From Euborellia annulipes (Eukaryota; Arthropoda; Insecta; Dermaptera; Anisolabididae), in NCBI GenBank assembly GCA_023213315.1, contig JAKCPI010001756.1, positions 62,001 through 126,000 of the forward strand: a stretch of DNA of 64,000 bases. The letters run 5' to 3'. Each line of letters opens with the position of its first letter. The first letter of the stretch is position 1. The position numbers and the translations under genes are program-made. Below the pieces are notes generated by a model. It did not search any database and had not been told where the DNA came from. It saw only the letters and a list, made by a program, of their open reading frames with translations. Below, one piece after another: positions 1 through 10,756 of the stretch.

Positions 1-233
1 CGGCTCACATACGCGATATATATAATATCTTAAATATTATATATAATTTCTTATTTAATAATATGTATATTCTCATTTTGTCATTGAAATCATCTGAAGA
101 CCACTTTAATCTTGTATTTCCTAGAAGAAATGGTTGCCTTGGTAAATATTTTCCCATACTTATAAATTTTACATCTTAAATTTTAATATACGTATCAATG
201 GAAATTAAATATATCTCGACACAAAAAAAAAAT

Positions 234-313
234 CTGGTGTGACAAGCACAGAACACAAATTTCGATTACCGAAGGTAAGAGAAAGTTATGTGCTATGCGA
301 CCAGTCACACCAG
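234..313. repeat. Nested stem-loop, CTGGTGTGAC outer arms
   Basis: CTGGTGTGAC...GTCACACCAG outer arms, then an inner stem GCACAGAACACAAATTTC / GAAAGTTATGTGCTATGC with few mismatches. It ends a dispersed repeat occupying 1-330. Confidence 0.75.
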
Positions 314-328
314 AATTTTTTTCCTAAG

Positions 329-640
329 AGAGATCAGAGATGAAGCTCAGATTGGGTAAAGACAGACAGACGGACACTCCGCCATTATCTATATATAATA
401 ATAGCGGAGTGTCTGTCTGTCTGTCTGTTACGCACTGTTTGACTGACTTCCCGTTGAAATTTTGCAATCTTATAGAGGACGTTATGGAGAGCCGGATCCC
501 GTAATTCCTATAACTTTTTGAGTTATTAATTTCTAAAGTTACGATTTCTCCCATAGGAAATGTATAGAGAAATATTTATGTATTCTTTGCATTTGTGTAT
601 TCTATGAATGTAAACTTCGAACAGGCACTCGAATAGTAGT
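329..640 (-). repeat. Dispersed ~300-bp repeat G, GACA-tailed
   Basis: On the - strand: CAGGCACTCGAATAG-like start, CCTATGGGAGAAATCGTAAC, ATAACTCAAAAAGTTATAGG, TTCAACGGGAAG, then a GACAGACAGACGGACA tail. Its tail forms a 21-bp hairpin (one mismatch) around 364-428. Confidence 0.75.
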
Positions 641-720
641 AATTATAATTTTCTTTTTATAATGAAAAAAAGGCGAGGGTCCGCCGCAGGTGGGCTCAAG
701 CCAGAGTCGAAGAGGTGTCC

Positions 721-751
721 GGGGGAGGGGGAGGGGGAGGGGGAGGGGGGT
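721..751 (+). repeat. GGGGGA minisatellite
   Basis: Five GGGGGA-type units in a row. It could form a G-quadruplex on the + strand. Confidence 0.8.
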
Positions 752-1240
752 TGTCGCTGCAATAAATTTTCATTTGTATACGAGAAAGTAAAGTTTTTTT
801 TTTCCTTCTTATTTCAAGAAGAAGAAGAACAACTCCCAAAGGATTTTTTCTCTTTATCAGTGGTGACAACTTAATTTCAGTAAGAAAAAAAAAAGAAAGA
901 GAGAGAGAGAAATCCCTAAAGAAACTGATTTAATAGGTTTTTATTACTTAAGGCTTTTGTATATCAAAAAAAAAAAGGAGAGAACGTCAATGTCATTTAC
1001 TAAATAGAATAGGAGTGAAATTTCAATCACTATTATAATATACCCCTCCTTAATGATTATCTAGCCCCATCATTTCCCTAGATAAAAGAAAAAACTGCAT
1101 TTAATGGGCTTCAAGAGGTCACATGGAATCTTTGGTACACAAATACTAAGGCATTTTAAATTTTATGCAGTTTGTTTTTTAATGAATTAAATTCGTGGGC
1201 ATTTGACTTAATAGAAAGCTTTTTTTAAATTTTTATTAGT

Positions 1241-1331
1241 CCCCGAGCTTGGTGTAGTAGGTAGCGTGCCTACCTCCTATACCAAACGTCGCGGGTTCGG
1301 ACTCCAGGCAGTCCGATGATTTTATTTAAGC
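1241..1331 (+). mobile_element. SINE A head fragment
   Basis: tRNA-like A box (GGTGTAGTAGGTAGCGTG), B box (GGGTTCGGACTCC) and the GCAGTCCGATGATTTTAT body match the full copy at 11277. It then diverges into unrelated AT-rich sequence. Confidence 0.75.
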
Positions 1332-1789
1332 TTGGGATCTATAAACGGGGGTGTGTGCTTTTTATTAATTTTTTATTACGTACGTGCAACTCAGCTTAGC
1401 CTGTACCTGAAATTGTTAATAAGAAGGTGTTGGAAATAAAAGAAATAAGAATTTTGTTAATTATTATAATTTTAATGAGTTATCTACTTCGCCTTAATTA
1501 GTTTGATTATTGATTAATTAAATGAGCAATGAGTGATTTGAATTTAATTTATACAACGAATTTTTTATTAATTATTAAATATACTTTTGCTATATTTATT
1601 TAGCATTTGCTGTATTCTGAGATTTCAAATAAAACTTATATCTAGGCTTATACTAGGGAAAGTTAATTACTATTCTTTTTATTAATTTATTTTAAGAGTT
1701 TGTATATCGTCACGTGAGATTGATTAATAATTTACGTGAGTTCGATATATGATCATATATTATTTTGAATCTTTGTAATTTTATTTAAG

Positions 1790-2170
1790 CGCTTTATTTA
1801 TGGAATCAAACACTGGGGAACACAGGGGCAAATACGGACAACTTAGCTGGTTATTGAGAACGTTGATTAGTTTTGAATGTTGTGGAATTGGAAGCTGCCT
1901 TGCCGCTGCTCAGGTAATTAGCGGTGTGTGTACAATGGAGATTGCTCGCCTCTTCCTTCGGTTTTCTTTGATTGTAGGTGTTGTGATATATATCTGGACC
2001 ACTTCAACAATTGATCGCGTTTTTTATATTGATAAGACACGCACACTTTAAAATTATACTCTTGCGGTCTTTTTTCAATGCTGCGTCTCCTTCGGCTGCT
2101 CACGAGCGTCTCCCCCTCCTCTCGTGACTTGGCTTCCCCTTCGCCCAGACGCTTCCCCTCCATTGGGGTG
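1790..2170 (+). other. Less AT-rich, apparently single-copy island
   Basis: From ATGGAATCAAACACTGGGG a frame runs 83 codons. After 38 codons it meets CAG/GTAATT, a possible splice donor. Pyrimidine-rich, GC-richer sequence follows (2060-2170). I recognise no protein. It could be a first exon of an unknown gene or part of an old transposon. Confidence 0.25.
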
Positions 2171-2585
2171 GGGGTTCACCTTATGGAATTTATATTTTAA
2201 TTTTTTCTTATTAAGAAGAAATTTTGATTTTTTTGTAAGTTAAAAATTCATTATTTTGTTATTTTAATTCATTTTTCTTTTCACTAATCTTCGCTTTTTT
2301 TTAGGTTCCTTTCAATGGAAAAGGGGAGGGACATTCCCCCTACTCTCTTTTCTTCCAATCCACGCATCGCCGCACAAAGGGGGGAAAGGGTTGGGTGTTA
2401 ATTTGATCACTTCCCTCAGTGTAATTTGATATAATTAAAATTAACTATTGTCATTATATTTTAAATAAATAATATAAACTTTTCACAAACATTGACTCGT
2501 TTCTATTCTATGTATAAAAAAATTTCCAGGTATATTTCCTTATCCCTTCTTGCACTCTCATGGGGCTTTATATATAACAAGCTAT

Positions 2586-2735
2586 TTGGATACCAGATGG
2601 CTTAAATAAGAATGCCTGGACTTCCAATAGATATTATCATATATAACGGTTATCGCCAAGTCTTATATGGCCTAACTTACCGAAAAGACTATGTGTATGG
2701 GTGGGTGTGTGAGACATGGTCTGCCTATGTGTCTT
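2586..2735 (+). mobile_element. SINE A body and tail fragment, 5'-truncated
   Basis: Starts TTGGATACCAGATGGC, continues AATGCCTGGAC and TATATGGCCTAACTTACCG, and passes into a GTGTGTGAGACATGGTCTG stretch that belongs to the next repeat. Confidence 0.7.
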
Positions 2736-3839
2736 TGAACACAATATCTCAGGAACTAAAAGAGCTACGAGATTGTAATTTTATATTTAAGTTAGGCACC
2801 CTCCCAAGGAGTGAAAATACGCTTTTGAACAAAATCGGCCAAAAAGTACTAATACTTTAGTAATGTACTTTTTCAGTTTTTTTCGATTTTTTCAAAATTC
2901 GCTGCAAGAATTTTGTTTAAAATTTATAAATCAACTAATTTTTAGATGCTCTTTAAAAAGTATATCAGTAAAATTTTTCTTTGAAATCATTTCAAGTATA
3001 CTTTATTGATGTGGAAGTATTCGTAGCTTAGCGCCATCTATGAATCTTCGCGTGGTCAAGTTTGGAATTAAAGTGCTAAGAGCAACTAAATATCAACACA
3101 ACAAATCTGGTGCGACCAGTCACACCATATTTTTTGTACCATGGGGGGAGGGGAGAGGTTTGAACCCCCCCTCCCCGACCCGTGGTAACGCCTATGGAAA
3201 TACAAAATTTAAATGTATATGTATTTCAATTGCAGTATTTGAAATAATGCCCGGCTATCACATTTCTAATATTTTTTTTGATGTCATTAATTTCTATTTT
3301 ATATTCTCAGAGCAAATGAAAAGGAAAGTGTCCTCCCTCCTTTTTTTTTTTTTTTTTTTTTTTTTTAATAAAATTAAAACTTTTAAACAGTCAAATGATA
3401 AAACCTTTTATTGAATTTAACCTCAAGGGATGTATGTGTTTATAAAGTTTAAAGAGAAAGAGGAAGAGACAAAGATAGAGAAACTCTTTTTCTATAATGC
3501 CATAACATTAAATATTTCGATTATCTAAAGAAAAAAAAAAAAAAAAAATTATTATTAAAACAAAAGAAAAACTTTTGAGTCATGTAATTCTCTAATCTAA
3601 CGTTACATTTTGTATATAAAACTTTTATTATAAACAAATTCATATTTTATTCCGCTATTGTTTAATTTTAAGCAAACGATTTTATTTATTCAATTAAAAA
3701 TCCGCCACGCAAAAATTTCTTAATACTGTCGACAAATGACTCCATGAATTGAAACAAAATCTCTATATATAAGTTTTTAATTAAGAATAAAGTTTCCTAA
3801 CACACTCTCGAATTGAACTGGTACTTTATTTGAAGTTAG

Positions 3840-5610
3840 ATTATGAAATATCAAAATATCTTCTTTAATATTAACTTTATCTAAATTTTGCTTAATTATA
3901 AAATTATTCTATTCGTTATTCTGAACAATTTTTGTTTGAAAAATTTTTTTTATATCTCTTACTGTTTAGAAGATATAAACGATTTTCTTTTTTTTTACTT
4001 TCTCTTACCTATGTATATATGTAATATATATATAGAGAGAAAGTATTGGATTCATGTCAAAAATTCGATGTCGAGATTTTGATGGATCTTCACGTTTTGA
4101 GGTCCCCTGAATCCAAAAAAGTGGTTTTCGCGACATGGTCTGTCTGTGTGTCTGTGTGTGTGTCTGTGAACAAAATATCTCAAGAACGAAAAGAGCCAGG
4201 AGGTTGAAATTTTATATTTAAGTTAGGCACCCCCATGGGACGTCACACGAAGCTTTTGAACAAAATCGACCAAAAAGTACTAGTACTTTACTGATACACT
4301 TTTTCAGTTTTTTTCGATTTTCTCAAAATTTGCTCCATCGATTTTTTTTAAAATTCAAAAATCAATTATTTTTTAGATTCTCTATAAAATGTATATTCTC
4401 ATTTTGTCATTGAAATCTTCTGAAGACCACTTTACTCTTGTACTCCATAGAAAAGATAGGAGAAATGGTTGCCATGGTATCAAAATATAAATATTTTGCC
4501 ATACTTATAAATTTTACATCGTGAAGATTGAATGTACCGTACTGTCGGAAACTAAATACATGTCGACACAAAAAATCTGGTGTGACAAGCACAGTACACA
4601 ACTTTCGATTACCGAAGGTAAGAGAAAGTTGTGTGCTGTGCGCCAGTCACACCAGATTTTTCATATTAGCGCCCTCAAACAGATGAATTTGTAACTAATT
4701 AATTAAAAATATAGAATTTTGTATTAAAATAGAAAAATTTTATTTTGAACTAATTAATTCAAATAAATAAAAATAATTAATTTGAAAATATTTAATTTTT
4801 TATTACTCGTTAATTATTTATAACAAAATTTGTAAAAGCACAAAAATGAAAATATCTCCTAAACTATTCACTTTAGCGAAATAATACATAAATACAAAAT
4901 TATTATATTTTTTATTTCAAACAATTTTTGTTTGAAAAAAATTTTGATATCTCTTACCCTTAATGAGTTATAGAGATGTGAAAATGAATTTTTTTTTTTA
5001 ATTTCTCAATAAATAAATAAATAAATGTGTTCATTCGTGATTTGAAGAGAAGCCATTTAAATAAAATCTTTCAACAGTTTTAACGTCGATCGTCGTAAAA
5101 TAAAAAGAGAATTTTTTCAATACCCCTGTGGTTTCTTTTTAAATCGTTACTGCCAACGTATAAATCCTCCCTTTTGGAGCGAACAAGACACAGATAGACA
5201 AGATCAAAGATAAATCATCGGATTAAATTGCTTTCGTTATCACTAGAGTAGAAAATATTTCCTAAAAAATAAATATGAGATCAAATGGTAGAAAAATGAA
5301 TGGGGGGAGAATAAATACATACAATAAATTACGGGATTTCAAAGAAAAAATATATTTTGTTAACTAGCTGAATAACCCGCCATTGGGCTGTGATTATTAA
5401 TCAAACAACGACAAAAATCATAAACTCATCGCGAAAATATTTTATCAAAATATCTCCTGTAATATTTATTATAACGATATCATATGCATAGGGAAAATTT
5501 TTCTATTTGTCTTTCTGAACAAATTTTATTTAAAAAGTTTTTTTATATCTTTTACCGTTTCGGAGATAGAGAGGGTTTTATTTGTTTTTATCTTTGCGCC
5601 ACCTGACGGT
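3840..5610 (+). repeat. Cluster of AACTTTTGTTTGAA repeats
   Basis: Three copies (about 3843-3990, 4850-4990, 5440-5600) with AAAATATCTCC, an ATTCTATTYGTYWTTCTGAAC-like stretch, TTTTGTTTGAAAAA and ATATCTCTTACCG, then often AGCGCCCTCAAACAGATGAA. No coding frame. The repeat described at 4081-4690 sits among them. Confidence 0.6.
4081..4690 (+). repeat. Dispersed repeat ending in the CTGGTGTGAC nested stem-loop
   Basis: Contains GACATGGTCTGTCTGTGTG, AAAAAGTACTAGTACTTTAC, then the same sequence as 60-330, and ends with the stem-loop at 4573-4660, whose inner stem of 18 bp has one G-T mismatch. The 5' part is shared with 2700-2990. Confidence 0.7.
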
Positions 5611-5784
5611 TGAATTTTTAATTATAATAATTTAAAAAAATTTTTATTTATTTTTTACTAATTAACACAAATATTTTAAAAATAAAATTTATATTTTAAT
5701 TAATTGATTAATGCCCGCTATTAACTTATAACAATTTCAAATATAAAAATCGAATTTACAGAGGTTTAAAAATATTTAATTAAA

Positions 5785-5895
5785 TTAATTATAGAATAAT
5801 ATTTGTGAGATTTAATTTTAATTTTTCCTTTATAACTTGTTTATTCTCAAACTACTTAACGGATTTTTATGGGTTTTTTTTTCAATGTATACAGA
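5785..5895 (+). repeat. Dispersed repeat C (core AAACTACTTGACGG)
   Basis: TTATAGAATAATATTTGTGA, then TTTTCCTTTATAACTTG, CAAACTACTTAACGG and ATTTTTATGGG. Confidence 0.65.
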
Positions 5896-6409
5896 ATTTT
5901 GTACCCATTTCGACAGAAAAATGGCACACCAAGTAGCGAAATACGAATTTAACTCTATAAATATATTGAAACATATAATCTAGTGTTATTAATTAATTTT
6001 TTCTAAAACTAGAAAAGTAAGACAATCTAATTAATTATATGTCAATTAGTTTAATGGATCCAAGTATATTATTTGAAACGAGTGCAAAGAGTACAAAATT
6101 CAGAGCCCTTTTCAATATTCATAGATAATTTCAAAGTAGCATATTTATTAAAATTTATGACTTTCATTTGGTGGCGATGCTCTACGCCCACATAGAGAGA
6201 GATTCTCATTAATATTAATGTTTTGATTTCCCTCCTCGATTGTCGACATTTTTTTTTTATATAATAAATCTCTAATCACTTAAAAAGCTTCTTTTGTAAA
6301 TATATTCTTTGATTTAAAAGAAAAGATACATATCGCATTTCTGTCTTAATATCAAATTTACATTCTCTCTATTAAAATATTCAGCCGGGCCTTGGCATAT
6401 TGATTTTTA

Positions 6410-9002
6410 GATTAAAGATTATTTTTATTACAAATATAGCAGAGAGGTGTACATTATATTATAAAACTTCGACTTCGAGATCTTCTGGCCCCACTATCGA
6501 CTGTCCTCTTGTATTCATTCGTCCTTGTTGCTTATCCCATAGGATAGAAAGGAAAATTTAAAAAACCTTTCTTACCGGACTTTTTCTAAAAAAGTAAAAT
6601 GTAAAAATATAGAAATAAAAAAAAAATAAAAGGGTAGAAAAATAAAGTCTCATGATGTGGAAAAGAGGTCCGAGATGAATGAGTTGTCGTGAGCTCGCGA
6701 TTTGGTGATGAATTTTGAAGTGACCATGTTGAGATGCTCTTCCAAGGAGTCCACGTTTAGACCAACTCGGATGATGCAGTTGTTGATTCCAGGTGGTGGG
6801 TCGGCTATTGTTCTCAGTGATTTTGACTGTATTCTTTCCAGGCGGAGAAGATTGGACCTTGATATGTGAGGAAACCAAACAGGCGCAGCATAGGCTATTG
6901 TGGTTCTTATGATTGTTTTGTAGAGCATAAGTTTTTCCGGAATTGGTAAAGGACTGTTACGTTTGATAAGTGGCCAGAGGATGCTGATGGCTTGCTGACC
7001 TTTAGCTGCTGCTGTCTTTACATGAGCGGCCCAGTTTGTCCTTCTGTCCATTATGGCCCCTAAGTAGCGGACTTTGGGTAACCATTTTAGCGTGTGACTG
7101 TCTATTGCGAGGGTTGTATGCAAGTATTTCCGTGTGTTTGTAAACAGGATTGCTTCGGATTTGTTCGGATTTATTTTCAGGCGCCATTTTTTGAAGTATC
7201 TGGTTATTATGGTGGTTTCTTCTTGGAGTCTGCGTTTTAAGCAATTGAAGTTCTTGTTGGAATAGTATATGGCCGTGTCGTCAGCAAATTGAGCTATTTG
7301 TGCAAATTCCAGTTTAGGTATGTCTGAGGTGTACAGTATGTATAGTAAGGGGGATAGCAAAGCACCTTGCGGGACTCCAGCGTTGATTGGATGCCAGTCT
7401 GAAGTGTTATTATCGATTCGGACTCTAAACGATCTGTTTAGCAGAAAGTTTCCGATTAGCTGGCAGAGTGGCTCAGGTAATCCGAGGAGAAAGAGTTTTG
7501 CGGCCAATGGAAGATGCGGGACGCTGTCAAAAGCCTTTGCAATATCTAGCAGGACCATACCAGTTGCTTTCTTCACTCGGAGCCTGTTTTTGATGAAGTG
7601 ATGAACCCTGGCTATTTGATGAACTGCTGAGTGTGTCTTCCTGAAACCAAACTGGAATTTAGGCAGAAGCTCAAGTTCATAGGTCTCTCTCTCTAACCAC
7701 TTTAGAATAAAGTGTTCGGCTAACTTTCCAAGAACAGGTAAGAGAGAAATTGGCCGGTAGTTAGAGGGGTCAGTTTTTTCCTTTCCTGCCTTGGGTATCG
7801 GAATTATTTCAGCGTGCTTCCACGTAGAGGGAAAATGACTGAGATTTAACATTGATTCAAATACCCAGGCAAGGAAAAGTCTGGCTTTGCCTGGCAGGGA
7901 TTTTATGAAGATTGGAAGAATTCCATCTGGACCGGGTGCTTTTCTTGTTTTGATTTTTCTTATGGCTTCTTGCACTTCTTTTGGCTTAACGCGGTGTACA
8001 ATGGTTTCTTCTTGGCGTAGTTCCAGTGCGCGAGCGACCCGTCTTTTAAGGATTGAGTCTGTTAATTTAGATTTTTCGTTGTTTGTGAATTGTTGCTTGA
8101 AGCTATTGGCTAATAGTGTTGTTTGGAGAAGGGGCGAGTATTCAAGGCCGTTTGGACCAGAGAGCGGGCCAATAGTATTTTTCCGTCTTCTTAAGCGCTT
8201 AGAAAACTCCCAGAGTGAACAGTTTTTGTGGGTTAACTTGGTGATACGGTTTATCCAGGCCTTTTGCCTCCATTTTGCTATTTCTATTTTGATTGTTTTT
8301 GATAAACGGTTCATTTCAGTTCGTGAGGTGTCAATCCGGTGACGCTGCCATGATCTTCTGGCACGATTTCTTTCTACAATCAACTTGGAAATTTCTTCCG
8401 GAAGTGGATCGCTAAAAGAAGAAACTGGTTTCTTTGGTATGGAATAGTTTGCTGCTTCTGTGATTATATTTGTAAGATTACTAACTGCTGTTTCTAGCTG
8501 GTCAATTGTGCCTATTGGTGTGAGTTCTAAGTGTTCACATATATATGTTCGGTATTTGGTCCAGTCGGCTCTTTGTAGGTCCCATTTAAATTTCCTGTTT
8601 GAAAATATTGGTTTCTTGATTGCAGTGAAAACCGGATTGTGATCGGAGTTGAGCTCGTGAAGACTTATAGCTGTTGATTCGATGTTAGGCATACCTTTGA
8701 TAACGAGCAAGTCTAATGTGCTTGGAATTGCGTTTGTGTTGGAAGGGTATCTTGTTGGTTCGGCTGGGAAGACAATGTTTAAGTTGCGTCTGGATGCCAT
8801 CTCATGCAGTGTGCGCCCGTTGTTGTTTTCTCTTCTGCAGCCCCATCCAGAATGTCTAGCATTCAGGTCACCTGAGATAATAAGCTTACTTCCAATCCCA
8901 AGAAGAGTGGAAAGACCGCTTCGCTCGAGTGGACGGGCACGCGACGGGGAGTTGTATGTGCTCGCGATGATCAGTTGTCCGTGGGGTTGGCATATTGAAT
9001 AA
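6410..9002 (-). mobile_element. 5'-truncated jockey-type non-LTR retrotransposon
   Basis: Endonuclease C-terminal part, full reverse transcriptase and a 3' untranslated region, read on the - strand. The 5' end breaks inside the endonuclease at about 9002, where unrelated AT-rich repeat begins, which is the 5' truncation typical of target-primed reverse transcription. The 3' edge near 6410 is approximate. I did not find a convincing target-site duplication. Confidence 0.88.
6650..9001 (-). CDS. Endonuclease (partial)-reverse transcriptase polyprotein, jockey clade
   Basis: The frame is open from the truncation point through 716 codons counted from the Met at 8800, with about 67 codons of the same frame upstream. 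The upstream part has GDLNARHSGWG, and just after the Met is SDHNPVF (52-58); both are apurinic-like endonuclease motifs, the latter holding the catalytic Asp-His. RT motifs follow in order, counted from that Met: APGPDG (288-293), PSNYRPISLL (345-354), LLDIAKAFDSV (417-427), GVPQGALLSPLLY (475-487) and the catalytic FADD (505-508). No stop or frameshift interrupts the RT, so the copy is fairly recent compared with the decayed repeats around it. The N-terminal endonuclease and ORF1 are missing, so it cannot be autonomous. Confidence 0.9.
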   Translation of the reverse strand, partial: YSICQPHGQLIIASTYNSPSRARPLERSGLSTLLGIGSKLIISGDLNARHSGWGCRRENNNGRTLHEMASRRNLNIVFPAEPTRYPSNTNAIPSTLDLLVIKGMPNIESTAISLHELNSDHNPVFTAIKKPIFSNRKFKWDLQRADWTKYRTYICEHLELTPIGTIDQLETAVSNLTNIITEAANYSIPKKPVSSFSDPLPEEISKLIVERNRARRSWQRHRIDTSRTEMNRLSKTIKIEIAKWRQKAWINRITKLTHKNCSLWEFSKRLRRRKNTIGPLSGPNGLEYSPLLQTTLLANSFKQQFTNNEKSKLTDSILKRRVARALELRQEETIVHRVKPKEVQEAIRKIKTRKAPGPDGILPIFIKSLPGKARLFLAWVFESMLNLSHFPSTWKHAEIIPIPKAGKEKTDPSNYRPISLLPVLGKLAEHFILKWLERETYELELLPKFQFGFRKTHSAVHQIARVHHFIKNRLRVKKATGMVLLDIAKAFDSVPHLPLAAKLFLLGLPEPLCQLIGNFLLNRSFRVRIDNNTSDWHPINAGVPQGALLSPLLYILYTSDIPKLEFAQIAQFADDTAIYYSNKNFNCLKRRLQEETTIITRYFKKWRLKINPNKSEAILFTNTRKYLHTTLAIDSHTLKWLPKVRYLGAIMDRRTNWAAHVKTAAAKGQQAISILWPLIKRNSPLPIPEKLMLYKTIIRTTIAYAAPVWFPHISRSNLLRLERIQSKSLRTIADPPPGINNCIIRVGLNVDSLEEHLNMVTSKFITKSRAHDNSFISDLFSTS

Positions 9003-9014
9003 TATTTAATTTAT

Positions 9015-9125
9015 TTATATGATTAATTATAGAATAATAATTGTGAGGTTTAATTTTAATTTTTCCTTTATAGCGAATTTACTTCTAAACTACTCGACGA
9101 ATTTTTATGGGGCTTTTTTTAATAT
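9015..9125 (+). repeat. Dispersed repeat C copy abutting the jockey 5' end
   Basis: ATTATAGAATAATAATTGTG ... CTAAACTACTCGACGAAT. The jockey element appears to have joined here. Confidence 0.65.
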
Positions 9126-9239
9126 ATAGAGAATTTTACTAGGGTGTAGGGGTGGATAAATCTAGAGGCGTACCCAGGGGGGTCCGCCCCAGGCCCCCAA
9201 ATATTTGTCTTTCAGAGGGCCCGTGGGTCTCAGAGCTCA

Positions 9240-9735
9240 AGTAAAAACGAAACTATTATTGTACATTTATTTATGTGTTCAATTAATAGTAATATATTTC
9301 TCGTATAATATTATATTAAATAATTCTTTATACTGTATTATATTTTTGACAGAAAGCATTTGGATTTTCTTTAAAATATGTAACAACATATTAAAAATTA
9401 AAAGCCACTAATCAAAAAAAAACTTTTTATTTATTTATTAATATTAAAAAATATTCTTAGAAATCCAAAAAAAAAAAAAATAAAATAAATTACACAAAAA
9501 AAAATTAGTTGCCCAGGGCGAGATTCAAACTTGAGATTTCATGTTTACAAAGAATGAACGCTGCCGGTCTACCCATCGCGGCTTTTGTATTTGTTATTGT
9601 TAGCAACGGCTTAAGGCATGCTGGCAAAATCTTTAACATTTTTTTTTAGAAAAACGGTTGAGAAGTGCGTTCTCTCGCTTTAACAGAATTTGTTTTTCAT
9701 TAAGTACTACACATAAAAAAATTTTCGTTCAAATC
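9240..9735. repeat. Single arm of the same foldback element
   Basis: Matches the right arm of the 10757-11900 element in order: GTAATATATTTCTCG, the GACAGAAAGCATTTG stretch, a tRNA-like segment (9511-9585, - strand), and the GCGTTCTCTCGCTTTAAC and CATTAAGTACTACACAT end. It suggests a one-armed or recombined copy. Confidence 0.7.
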
Positions 9736-10265
9736 TGGTGACTAGAAATAAAAATTCAATCTTGAATATTAAAAGTACATATTTGGAGAGTATTAAATTT
9801 GTGAAAAAAAAAAAACATGAAGTTTATTTATTGAAATCAGCCAATGGTTAACGTTCCCGTGCTAAGTTTGGACCATCATCAGAGCTGATTCCTCTCCATT
9901 TATTATCCGATTTCAGCAGTCTTTTTTGATCAGGGGGATGCAATGCTGAAGAGTAGAGATGTTGAAAAAAGAATTCAGCCAATGAAATTTCTTTATTGTA
10001 AAATATTTCACTTATTTTACTCGAAATTATTTAAACCTGTAACCAACATAATAAAAAACAACGTTCAATTTTCTTCTTATTAAAATAAAATTTTAAAGCT
10101 CATTTTGACAAAATTAAGACGTTCAGCCCAGATTACCTTTGCCGGGTCACGTAGCTAGTTTTTATATAATTTTTTTTTTTAATCGAAAATTATGCCATGT
10201 GCCGTTAGTCACGCCAGATTTTTCCTTTTAATTTATGATTCCTACTATTAATAATATACAGGCCT

Positions 10266-10296
<31 letters not shown>

Positions 10297-10756
10297 GAAT
10301 GCTCTAGGCAATCCATCTCCATTGATCTGGTTACATATGTTACAATTAGGCTTTGAATTAACTCGATCATCTCTTTCTCTCTTTCGATGACAGCTCCACT
10401 TGGATCACCTGCCAAATAAATTTTTTTTTTTTTTATTCTTTGACTATTTGGTTAAGGATGATTATGAAACAAATCAAGTGGGCGAGCAAGTTAAAAAAAA
10501 TTGAATTTCAATATTATTAAACTGCCAGGAACATTGTATTCAGTATAGATTTTATATTTGAGACTAGGAGAGAGCGGGGTACTTTGTCACAAGCTGAATT
10601 GGGAAAAATTTTGACGACCGAGGGAAATTTCACATCCAACCCAAATTGCCCAAGGTTGTTGACACCCTGCACACACAGCCTTCGACGCGACGTGTATCAG
10701 TGAACTTGACTAACAAGGGGAGTGCATAGCCTTCATAACACCGATTTGAACGAACA

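Noticed and set aside
234..313. Helitron 3' end (hairpin near the terminus)
   Set aside because: The hairpins are longer than usual and no CTRR end follows at the expected 10-12 bases.
7320..8342. Open frames on the + strand inside the jockey element
   Set aside because: They are shadows of the long RT frame on the - strand and show no domain of their own.
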